Shown: one piece after another, positions 56,629-64,000 of the stretch | How positions within the stretch are numbered: the first letter of the stretch is position 1 | How the letters are laid out: each line of letters starts with the position of its first letter | Source: Paucibacter sp. Y2R2-4 | GTDB taxonomy: Bacteria > Pseudomonadota > Gammaproteobacteria > Burkholderiales > Burkholderiaceae_C | DNA: 64,000 nucleotides | Assembly: GCF_025717535.1 (NCBI RefSeq) | Contig: NZ_JAJIRO010000001.1 | Coordinates: 1 to 64,000, forward strand | Reading direction: 5' to 3' | Made by a program: the position numbers and the translations under genes | Notes under the pieces: generated by a model | What the model was told of the DNA's origin: nothing | What the model saw: the letters and a program-made list of their open reading frames with translations, nothing else | Database searches by the model: none

Positions 56629-59418
56629 ATGAAAGACTCGCAACATTCGCAGAATCCGCAGCGCGGCCTTCGCCGCCCTCGTTATGGTCGAACCCAAGTG
56701 GCGGCTGCCGCAGCCGCTGTGTTGGCCATGGCCAGCAGCACGGCTTGGGGTTTGGGTCTGGGGCGCTTGTCGGTGCAATCGGCATTGGGCGAAACTCTCA
56801 AGGCCGAGATTGATATCACCAGCTTGAGCCCAGAAGAAGCGGGCACGCTGAAGGTTCGGATTGCGCCGCCTGAGTCTTACCGAGCCACCGGCGTTGAATA
56901 CAACGCGGTTCTGACCAGCACTCAAGTTCAAATCGCCAAGAGCAACGGTCGTAGCTTTTTGCGCGTGAGCAGTGACAGGGCGGTGCAGGAACCCTTTGTC
57001 GATGTCATTCTTGAACTGACCTGGGCGAGCGGCCGCTTGGTGCGTGAATACACGCTCTTGTTTGACCCCCCGGCGAATCCCAAGCCAGCCAACACGGCAC
57101 CCGCCGTGGTGGCTTCACCCGTGATCTCTGCGGCAAGTCCCGAGCCGGTGAGTCCGCCTGCTCCGGCTCAGACGCAGACGATCGCGCCTTCACCGGCGCC
57201 GCTGCCGGCTCCTGCACCAACGGCAGTGGCTCCAAGCAGCCGCCCGTCCCTGGAGTCCGCTCGGTCTCGCGCTGAAGCCAGCGCCGCTCGTGCAGCGCAG
57301 TCGGCTCAGCCCGCGGCGTCGGCTGCCTCGTCGGCCAGCGGTGCGTCAGAGTACAAGGTCAAGCCGGGCGACTATCTGGCTCGCATTGCCAACAAGACTC
57401 AAGTGCCCGGTGTGTCCCTGGATCAAATGTTGGTGGGCCTGTATCGCAACAATCCAGATGCCTTCTTGGGCGGCAATATGAACCGCCTCAAGTCGGGCGT
57501 GGTGCTGCAAGTGCCTGGCAGTGAAACCTTGAGTGCCCTGCCTGAGCCAGAAGCGCGTGAGGTGATTCGCGCCCAGAGTGCTGATTTCAGCGCTTACCGC
57601 TTGCGTTTGAGCAGCGCCGCCCCGACCTTGGAAAAGGACCAGAGCGAGCGCCAGGCCAAAGGTAAGGTGCAAGCGGCCGTGGAAGATCGCAAACCTGCGC
57701 CGGCTCCAACGCCTGACAAATTGATGCTGAGCAAGGCGGCCAGCGCGAATGCAGCGGCGGTGGATGCCAAGGCCGCCAAGGCCTCGAAAGAAACCGAGAA
57801 GAAAGATGCCGCGGCTCGCATGGCCGAGTTGACGCGCAACGTGGAGGAGCTAAAGAAGATCTCCAGCGCGGCCAAACCTGCAGCGTCGGCGGTGGCTTCG
57901 GCTCCAACTCCAGCGGCGGCCCCAACACCTGCGCCCGCTCCCGCAGCTGTTGCCGCACCAGCGTCAATGCCCGCATTGCCTGCCGCGCCTGTGATTGCAG
58001 CGGCTGCACCCGCGGAAGCGGCATCCCCGGCCGCGTCCGTTGCCAAACCTCAAGTTCAAGCGGCAGCATCGGCTGCGTCTGCCGCCAAGCCCGCTTCTGC
58101 ACCGATGGCCCTGCCTCCTCAGCCGCAAGCGGCAGAGCCCGGTCTGCTGGATCAGCTCTTGGCCAATCCGCTGGCTTTGGTTGGCGGCGCTTTGGCGCTG
58201 GCCGCCGGTGGTTTCGGTTTGTACCGTGTGCGTGCGCGCAAAGGTGCCGCCAAGGCGGACACGGGCTTCCATGAAAGCCGGCTGCAGCCTGACTCATTCT
58301 TTGGCGCCACCGGAGGTCAGCGCGTCGACACCCGCGATGCCACCGGCGCCGCCTCGTCGATGAACTATTCCTTGAGCCAGCTCGATGCCATTGGTGACGT
58401 CGATCCGGTGGCCGAGGCCGATGTGTATCTGGCCTACGGCCGCGATTTGCAGGCTGAGGAAATCCTCAAGGAAGCCTTGCGTGCCACGCCAGAACGTTTG
58501 GCGATTCGTCTCAAGCTGCTGGAGGTCTACGCCAAGCGTCGCGACACCAAGGGCTTTGAGCAACTTGCGATTCAGCTGTTTGCTGACACCGGTGGTGTTG
58601 GTGATGACTGGGCTCGTGCGCAAGAACTGGGTCGCCAAATCGATCCTGAAAACCCGCTGTACCAGCCCGGCGGCGCTCCCAGCCAAGGCGCAGGTGGTCG
58701 TGAGTCACCGCCCGAGCCGATGGACGCCAGCACCATGCCCCATACGGCAGGGCATTTGGCCACCGAGCCACTGGGCCGCAGCAGCGGGGCGGTGGATACC
58801 AGCCCGATGAGCGGCTTTGATCTCGATTTGGATCTGGATTTGGGTAGCCCGGCGCCCGCCGCTGCACCTGCTTCTCCGATCGCCATGGACGCCACGCAGG
58901 CCATGGCCACCACGGTCGAGCAGGCGCCTTTGTCCATGGACTTTGATCTGTCAGAGCCTCCTGCACCGGTGGACCCCGCAGCGCCGACCGATCTAGAGTT
59001 TGATCTCGATGATCTGGGCACATTGGATGAGCCGGCCGCTCCTCCGCCAGCCGCCGCAGGCTCCGCCCTGGACTTTGATCTGTCCTCGATCAATTTGGAC
59101 TTGCCCGAAGTCGACAGCCCTGCGCCCATCCCGGTGGCGGAGTCCGCTCCGATGGACGATCTGGATTTGCCGCCCGAGTTCGCCGCCATGATCAATGAGG
59201 GTGCAGCCCCTGCTGCAGAAGCCACGGACCCCTTGGCCAATGCCTTCGATCTGATGGAAGACGAGGGTGATCCTTTGCAGCGTCAGCTGGAGTTGGCTGA
59301 CGAGTTCCGCCAAATCGGCGATACCGAAGGGGCTCGCGAAGTGCTGCAAGAGTTGATCTCCAAGGCCGGTGGTCCCTTGCGTGACAAAGCGCAGGCCATG
59401 CTGAACGAGTTGCGCTGA
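56629..59418 (+). CDS. fimV: FimV-family polar hub protein
   Basis: 929 aa from ATG 56629 (AAGG ahead). An export signal (about 25-45, ending TAWG) precedes the conserved FimV N-terminal domain (LSVQSALGETLKAEIDITSLSPEEAGTL). A Pro/Ala-rich linker leads to a LysM-like peptidoglycan-binding domain (YKVKPGDYLARIA, about 241-295). After a long Ala/Pro-rich region one membrane segment (about 515-535, VGGALALAAGGFGLYRV) is followed by an acidic cytoplasmic half and a C-terminal TPR-like FimV end (QRQLELADEFRQIGDTEGAREVLQELI). FimV/TspA-type proteins organise cell poles and type IV pili. Position before truA is the usual one. Confidence 0.93.
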   Translation: MKDSQHSQNPQRGLRRPRYGRTQVAAAAAAVLAMASSTAWGLGLGRLSVQSALGETLKAEIDITSLSPEEAGTLKVRIAPPESYRATGVEYNAVLTSTQVQIAKSNGRSFLRVSSDRAVQEPFVDVILELTWASGRLVREYTLLFDPPANPKPANTAPAVVASPVISAASPEPVSPPAPAQTQTIAPSPAPLPAPAPTAVAPSSRPSLESARSRAEASAARAAQSAQPAASAASSASGASEYKVKPGDYLARIANKTQVPGVSLDQMLVGLYRNNPDAFLGGNMNRLKSGVVLQVPGSETLSALPEPEAREVIRAQSADFSAYRLRLSSAAPTLEKDQSERQAKGKVQAAVEDRKPAPAPTPDKLMLSKAASANAAAVDAKAAKASKETEKKDAAARMAELTRNVEELKKISSAAKPAASAVASAPTPAAAPTPAPAPAAVAAPASMPALPAAPVIAAAAPAEAASPAASVAKPQVQAAASAASAAKPASAPMALPPQPQAAEPGLLDQLLANPLALVGGALALAAGGFGLYRVRARKGAAKADTGFHESRLQPDSFFGATGGQRVDTRDATGAASSMNYSLSQLDAIGDVDPVAEADVYLAYGRDLQAEEILKEALRATPERLAIRLKLLEVYAKRRDTKGFEQLAIQLFADTGGVGDDWARAQELGRQIDPENPLYQPGGAPSQGAGGRESPPEPMDASTMPHTAGHLATEPLGRSSGAVDTSPMSGFDLDLDLDLGSPAPAAAPASPIAMDATQAMATTVEQAPLSMDFDLSEPPAPVDPAAPTDLEFDLDDLGTLDEPAAPPPAAAGSALDFDLSSINLDLPEVDSPAPIPVAESAPMDDLDLPPEFAAMINEGAAPAAEATDPLANAFDLMEDEGDPLQRQLELADEFRQIGDTEGAREVLQELISKAGGPLRDKAQAMLNELR

Positions 59419-59451
59419 TCGTTCGATCGCGATTGATGCGAGACAATCGAG

Positions 59452-59479
59452 GGCGCCCGGCTTGGCCGGGCGCCTTTTT
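59452..59479 (+). terminator. Rho-independent terminator after fimV
   Basis: GGCGCCCGG and CCGGGCGCC form a perfect 9-bp stem around a 5-base loop, directly followed by TTTTT. It lies 34 bases after the fimV stop and 30 bases before truA. Confidence 0.9.
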
Positions 59480-59508
59480 CTTTGTGAAGCGTTTTTTCGA
59501 GTGAAGTG

Positions 59509-60318
59509 ATGCGAGTTGCCTTAGGGGTCAGTTACCGCGGTTGGGCTTATCACGGCTGGCAAAGCCAGGCGGATCGACAGACGGTACAAGATGTACTGGA
59601 AAAAGGCTTGAGCCAGTTCACTGCGCGCCGCGTTCAGACGGTTTGCGCCGGCCGCACCGACACCGGCGTGCATGGGCTCAACCAAGTGGTGCATCTGGAC
59701 TGCGAGGTCGAACGCGATCTGAGCTCTTGGGTGCGTGGCACCAACTGCCATTTGCCGAACGATATTGCGGTGCAATGGGCGATGTACCCGCGCGCCGACT
59801 TTCATGCGCGTTTTGATGCACGCGGGCGCCGCTACAGCTATGTCTTGCTCGAGTCGGTGGTGCGCCCCTCGATGGAGGCGGGCGCAGTAGGCTGGACCTA
59901 CCGCAAGCTCGATGGCGACTTGATGCGAGAGGCTGCGGCGCTCTTGATCGGTGAGCATGATTTCAGCGCCTTCCGTTCCTCGGAATGCCAGGCCAAGTCG
60001 CCGGTGAAGACCATGCGCAAGATCGAGATCGAAAAGTACGGCGACTACTGGCGCTTTGACTTCGATGGCTCGGCCTTTTTGCACCACATGATCCGCAATC
60101 TGATGGGCAGTTTTTTGGCGGTCGGTCGCGGCGCCAAACCGGTGGAGTGGTTTGCCGAAGTTCTGGCCCGTGGCGAGCGTCGTTTTGCGGCGCCCACCTT
60201 TCCGCCCGATGGCCTTTATTTCACCGGGCCTTATTACGACACCGAAGATGCCATTCCCACACACACGGCCGCCATGGACTGGTTGCCGGGATACCGTAAA
60301 AACCGCGAAGGCGCCTGA
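59509..60318 (+). CDS. truA: tRNA pseudouridine(38-40) synthase
   Basis: 269 aa from ATG 59509 (GTG-ATG start pair). Catalytic D51 is in AGRTDTGVHGLNQVVH; other family motifs are GVSYRGWAYHGWQSQ, RYSYVLLE and FLHHMIRNLMG. It makes pseudouridine at tRNA positions 38-40 in the anticodon arm. Confidence 0.97.
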   Translation: MRVALGVSYRGWAYHGWQSQADRQTVQDVLEKGLSQFTARRVQTVCAGRTDTGVHGLNQVVHLDCEVERDLSSWVRGTNCHLPNDIAVQWAMYPRADFHARFDARGRRYSYVLLESVVRPSMEAGAVGWTYRKLDGDLMREAAALLIGEHDFSAFRSSECQAKSPVKTMRKIEIEKYGDYWRFDFDGSAFLHHMIRNLMGSFLAVGRGAKPVEWFAEVLARGERRFAAPTFPPDGLYFTGPYYDTEDAIPTHTAAMDWLPGYRKNREGA

Positions 60319-60327
60319 GAAGCTGTG

Positions 60328-60990
60328 ATGAATCAACGCACCCGCATCAAGATCTGTGGCCTGACCCGTGAGGCCGACGTCGTGGCTGCGGTCGAAGCTG
60401 GCGCCGATGCCATCGGCTTTGTCATGTACGCCAAGAGTCCTCGTTATGTCAGCCCAATGCGTGCCGCCGAGTTGGCGCGGCTGTTGCCGCCGTTTGTGAT
60501 GCCGGTGGGCTTGTTCGTCAATGCCAGCGAGGCCGAACTGGCCGAGGGCTTGGCGGCCTTGCCGAATATGCTGCTGCAGTTCCATGGCGATGAATCGCCC
60601 GAGGCCTGCAACCGACCTGGGCGGCCCTATCTTCGGGCGGCCCGAGTCACGGCAGACTTCGATTTGTTAAACTACGCGCAACAGTATTCAGCAGCCCAAG
60701 CCATCCTGCTCGACGCCCATGTCGACGGCTATGGTGGCGGTGGAAAGGTTTTCGATTGGTCACTCATTCCAAGAAACGTGCGCTCTCCAGTCGTTTTGTC
60801 TGGTGGGTTGCATGCCGGAAATGTGCTGACTGGGATCACTCAGCTGCGGCCTTGGGCCGTTGACGTCAGCTCTGGCGTGGAATCCGAGGCCAAGGGCCTC
60901 AAGTGCGCCACGCTGATGCGTCAGTTCTGCACCGCCGTACGCCAAGCCGATGCGCTATTGGCCGAGGCAGATGTGAATCAGCCAGATTGA
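60328..60990 (+). CDS. trpF: Phosphoribosylanthranilate isomerase
   Basis: 220 aa from ATG 60328 (preceded by GTG in the same frame). TIM barrel with [43 protein letters not shown] and [22 protein letters not shown], all typical of TrpF. It makes CdRP in tryptophan synthesis. It lies 9 bases after truA and 19 before trpB. Confidence 0.96.
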   Translation: MNQRTRIKICGLTREADVVAAVEAGADAIGFVMYAKSPRYVSPMRAAELARLLPPFVMPVGLFVNASEAELAEGLAALPNMLLQFHGDESPEACNRPGRPYLRAARVTADFDLLNYAQQYSAAQAILLDAHVDGYGGGGKVFDWSLIPRNVRSPVVLSGGLHAGNVLTGITQLRPWAVDVSSGVESEAKGLKCATLMRQFCTAVRQADALLAEADVNQPD

Positions 60991-61009
60991 GATTGAATCC
61001 CACAAACCT

Positions 61010-62332
61010 ATGAGTAGCTATCAGCAACCCAATGCCCAAGGGCATTTCGGCCCGGTCAAGGGCCAAACCTATGGCGGCAGCTTTGTCTCCGAAACCTTGG
61101 TGCATGCGCTTGAAGAGTTGAAGACCGCGTACGCGCATTACGCCCAAGACCCCGACTTCATCGCCGAGTTCAAGAAAGAACTGGCCCACTTTGTTGGTCG
61201 CCCCAGCCCGGTTTATCACGCAGACCGCCTCAGCCGCGAACTGGGTGGCGCGCAAGTCTTCTTGAAGCGTGAGGACTTGAACCACACCGGCGCGCACAAG
61301 ATCAACAACACCATTGGTCAGGCCTTGCTCGCCAAGCGCATGGGCAAGAAGCGCATCATTGCCGAGACCGGCGCAGGCCAGCACGGCGTGGCCACGGCCA
61401 CCATCTGCGCCCGCTACGGCATGGAATGTGTGGTCTATATGGGTAGCGAAGACATCAAGCGCCAAAGCCCCAATGTCTACCGCATGCATTTGCTGGGCGC
61501 GCGCGTGGTGCCGGTGGAGTCCGGCTCTAAAACGCTGAAAGATGCGTTGAACGAGGCGATGCGCGACTGGGTCACCAATGTCGAGTCGACCTTCTACATC
61601 ATCGGCACCGTGGCCGGCCCGCACCCTTATCCGATGATGGTGCGCGACTTCCAGCGCATCATTGGCGATGAATGTCTAGAGCAGATGCCCAGCATGATTG
61701 GGCGCCAACCGGATGCGGTGATTGCCTGCGTCGGCGGTGGCAGCAATGCGATGGGGATTTTTTATCCCTATATCGAGCATGCGGGCACCCGGCTGATCGG
61801 CGTTGAGGCGGCGGGCGAGGGCATTGCTTCCGGCAAGCATGCCGCCACCTTGTCGGCCGGCAGCCCCGGTGTGCTGCATGGCAACCGCACCTATTTGCTG
61901 CAGGATGAGCATGGCCAGATCATCGAGACGCATTCGGTCTCAGCAGGTCTGGACTATCCTGGCGTTGGCCCCGAGCATGCGTATTTGAAGGACATCGGTC
62001 GCGCCGAATATGTGGGTGTGACGGATGCGGAAGCCTTGGCCGCTTTCCATCATTTGTGTCGCACCGAGGGCATCATTCCGGCGCTGGAGTCCAGTCATGC
62101 GGTCGCCTACGCCATGAAACTGGCGCCGACGCTGCCGGCTGATCAGCATTTGCTGGTCTGCCTGTCCGGACGCGGGGACAAAGACATTGGTACGGTGGCC
62201 GATCTGTCCAAGGCCGAGTTCTACTGCCGCCCCTCCTGCAAGGGCCAATCGGTGAAGGGCGGGGATCCCGTTTCAATGGGTGTTCCAACTGCCGTTCCAG
62301 TCGCGATGCCGGTGAGAGGAGCCCAGCCATGA
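61010..62332 (+). CDS. trpB: Tryptophan synthase beta subunit
   Basis: 440 aa. PLP lysine K97 in [17 protein letters not shown], substrate motif [12 protein letters not shown] and the PLP-phosphate loop [15 protein letters not shown]. It condenses indole and serine. The enzyme core ends with [11 protein letters not shown]; about 35 further residues ([10 protein letters not shown] to the end, rich in Val, Pro and Met) make it longer than most TrpB proteins. Its stop overlaps trpA (ATGA). Confidence 0.97.
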   Translation: MSSYQQPNAQGHFGPVKGQTYGGSFVSETLVHALEELKTAYAHYAQDPDFIAEFKKELAHFVGRPSPVYHADRLSRELGGAQVFLKREDLNHTGAHKINNTIGQALLAKRMGKKRIIAETGAGQHGVATATICARYGMECVVYMGSEDIKRQSPNVYRMHLLGARVVPVESGSKTLKDALNEAMRDWVTNVESTFYIIGTVAGPHPYPMMVRDFQRIIGDECLEQMPSMIGRQPDAVIACVGGGSNAMGIFYPYIEHAGTRLIGVEAAGEGIASGKHAATLSAGSPGVLHGNRTYLLQDEHGQIIETHSVSAGLDYPGVGPEHAYLKDIGRAEYVGVTDAEALAAFHHLCRTEGIIPALESSHAVAYAMKLAPTLPADQHLLVCLSGRGDKDIGTVADLSKAEFYCRPSCKGQSVKGGDPVSMGVPTAVPVAMPVRGAQP

Positions 62333-63126
62333 GCCGCATCCAAGCCACTTTTGCGCGATTGGCCGCTGAAGGTCGCAAAGCCCTGATTCCTTTTGTCACC
62401 ACCGGCGACCCTTTCCCAGAAACCACCGTGCCGCTGATGTTGGCCATGGCGGAGGCGGGTGCCGATGTGATCGAGTTGGGCGTCCCGTTCTCGGACCCCA
62501 TGGCCGATGGCCCGGTGATTCAACGGGCTGCGGAGCGCGCGGTCAAGGCCGGCATCGGCTTGGCGCGAGTCTTGGCTGATGTGGCCGAGTTTCGTCGCAG
62601 CAATCAAGCCACGCCCGTGGTGCTGATGGGCTATGCCAACCCGATCGAGCGCTACGGCATCGAGCGTTTTGTGCTTGACGCTAAGGCGTCCGGCGTGGAC
62701 GGCGTCTTGGTGGTGGACTATCCGCCGGAAGAGTGCGAAGCCTTCGCCGCCTTGTTGAAGGCGCAAGAGCTGGATCCGATCTTCTTGTTGGCCCCCACGT
62801 CCTCCGAGGCGCGCATGCAGCGCATCGGCCAGATCGCCAGCGGCTATGTCTACTATGTGTCGCTCAAGGGCGTGACCGGCGCTGGCCACCTGAACACGGC
62901 GGCCGTGGCCGAGATGATTCCGCGCATTCGGCGTCATGTGAGCACGCCGGTGGGGGTGGGTTTTGGCATTCGCGACGCCGTTACCGCGCGCGCTGTGGCC
63001 GATGTTTCGGACGCAGTGGTGATCGGTTCTCGGCTGGTTGAGTTGCTGGAGGTCCAGCCGCGCGATAATGTCGCCCAGACGGGTGCTCAGTTCATCCGCG
63101 AGATTCGGGCCGCGCTAGACGCATAG
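62329..63126 (+). CDS. trpA: Tryptophan synthase alpha subunit
   Basis: 265 aa. TIM barrel with catalytic E49 and D60 in [38 protein letters not shown] and [12 protein letters not shown]. It releases indole from indole-3-glycerol phosphate and passes it to TrpB. Overlaps trpB by 4 bases. Confidence 0.97.
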   Translation: MSRIQATFARLAAEGRKALIPFVTTGDPFPETTVPLMLAMAEAGADVIELGVPFSDPMADGPVIQRAAERAVKAGIGLARVLADVAEFRRSNQATPVVLMGYANPIERYGIERFVLDAKASGVDGVLVVDYPPEECEAFAALLKAQELDPIFLLAPTSSEARMQRIGQIASGYVYYVSLKGVTGAGHLNTAAVAEMIPRIRRHVSTPVGVGFGIRDAVTARAVADVSDAVVIGSRLVELLEVQPRDNVAQTGAQFIREIRAALDA

Positions 63127-63163
63127 CCCGTCGCTTCAGTTCAAAAGACAAAGGAGTCTGCTT

Positions 63164-64000
63164 GTGAGTTGGCTTGAAAAACTTCTGCCGCCCAAGATGC
63201 AGCAAACCGACCCCACCGAGCGCCGCATGGTGCCGGAAGGTTTGTGGATCAAGTGCCCATCCTGCGAAACGGTGCTGTACAAGACCGACTTGGAGCAAAA
63301 CGTCAATGTCTGCCCCAAGTGCAGCCACCACCACCGGATTGGCGCGCGCGCCCGTCTGGATGCCTTTCTGGATGGCGAAGGCCGTTTCGAGATCGGCCAA
63401 GAGGTGCTGCCTGTCGATGCACTGAAGTTCAAAGACAGCAAAAAGTACCCCGACCGGCTCAAGGAAGCGCTGGAGCACACCGGCGAGACTGATGCGCTGG
63501 TGGTCATTGGCGGCGCCGTCATGACGGTGCCGGTGGTGGCGGCCTGCTTCGAGTTCAACTTCATGGGCGGCTCCATGGGTTCGGTGGTCGGCGAGCGCTT
63601 TGTGCGCGGCGTTGAAACCGCCATTGAGCAAAAGACGCCTTTCATTTGCTTCACGGCCACCGGTGGTGCCCGTATGCAAGAGGGTCTTTTGAGCTTGATG
63701 CAGATGGCCAAGACCAATGCAGCGCTGACACGTTTGGCCAAGGCCAAACTGCCTTATGTCTCGGTCTTGACGGATCCGACCATGGGCGGTGTGTCGGCGA
63801 GCTTTGCTTTTGTCGGCGATGTGGTGATTGCGGAGCCTAAGGCCTTGATCGGTTTTGCCGGCCCGCGCGTGATCGAAAACACTGTGCGCGAAAAGCTGCC
63901 GGCAGGCTTCCAGCGCGCCGAGTTTTTGATGGAGAAGGGCGCGGTCGACATGATTGTGGATCGCCGCGAACTGCGCGAGAAGATTGCTCGTCAACTCGCC
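63164..64000 (+). CDS. accD: Acetyl-CoA carboxylase carboxyltransferase beta subunit (cut by window edge)
   Basis: The frame opens with GTG at 63164, 8 bases behind AAGGAG, and is still open at the window end (279 residues visible). The N-terminal zinc ribbon has C31, C34, C50 and C53 (CPSC...CPKC). The carboxyltransferase part has [34 protein letters not shown] and [15 protein letters not shown]. With AccA it makes malonyl-CoA for fatty-acid synthesis. trpA-accD is the usual order in this group. Confidence 0.97.
   Translation, partial: MSWLEKLLPPKMQQTDPTERRMVPEGLWIKCPSCETVLYKTDLEQNVNVCPKCSHHHRIGARARLDAFLDGEGRFEIGQEVLPVDALKFKDSKKYPDRLKEALEHTGETDALVVIGGAVMTVPVVAACFEFNFMGGSMGSVVGERFVRGVETAIEQKTPFICFTATGGARMQEGLLSLMQMAKTNAALTRLAKAKLPYVSVLTDPTMGGVSASFAFVGDVVIAEPKALIGFAGPRVIENTVREKLPAGFQRAEFLMEKGAVDMIVDRRELREKIARQLA

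Overview
The window looks like a chromosome segment of a Burkholderiales betaproteobacterium, probably from the Roseateles/Rubrivivax/Leptothrix neighbourhood. This rests on the GC-rich codon use and on the core gene order lysR-leuC-leuD-leuB-asd-fimV-truA-trpF-trpB-trpA-accD at the right end; the genus is inference. Roughly the left 40 kb is accessory (cell surface) DNA and the right 24 kb is core metabolism.

Left region (1-40084). Two genes on the minus strand (1-811, cut by the window edge, and 23522-33265, 3247 aa) encode proteins built from an 8-residue repeat. The complete one has about 375 consecutive octads without a single frame break, arranged in 17-octad (136 aa, 408 bp) super-repeats, and ends in a Ca-binding, type I-secretion-like tail. 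Beside the first one lie a TPR/GT41 O-GlcNAc-transferase-like protein, a type I secretion ABC ATPase and its HlyD-type adaptor; a TolC-like partner is at 17414-18922. Between and around them is a large surface-polysaccharide locus. A CDP-3,6-dideoxyhexose pathway (E3 reductase, rfbF, rfbG, rfbH, reductase/epimerase) runs directly into a split transketolase pair and a GT11-type glycosyltransferase. A 3-amino-3,6-dideoxyhexose set follows (fused acyltransferase/FdtA-type isomerase, aminotransferase, second acyltransferase). After the giant gene come glycosyltransferases and an acyltransferase, then a gmd, GDP-fucose-synthase-like, ColD-like trio that fits GDP-L-colitose synthesis. The locus therefore seems able to make several rare deoxysugars and to secrete one or two giant repeat proteins.

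Middle region (40114-49804). A propionyl-CoA/methylmalonyl-CoA module: a GntR/FCD regulator divergent from methylmalonyl-CoA mutase with a symmetrical operator-like site over a TATAAT box, then a GNAT enzyme, meaB, pccB, a small cysteine-containing exported protein, pccA, a VOC protein (candidate methylmalonyl-CoA epimerase) and a PaaI-type thioesterase. Most junctions overlap by a few bases, which suggests one operon.

Right region (49822-64000). A periplasmic solute-binding protein, a LysR regulator, leucine biosynthesis (leuCDB), asd, fimV, truA, trpFBA and the start of accD, which runs off the window. No tRNA, rRNA, CRISPR array or insertion sequence was seen.
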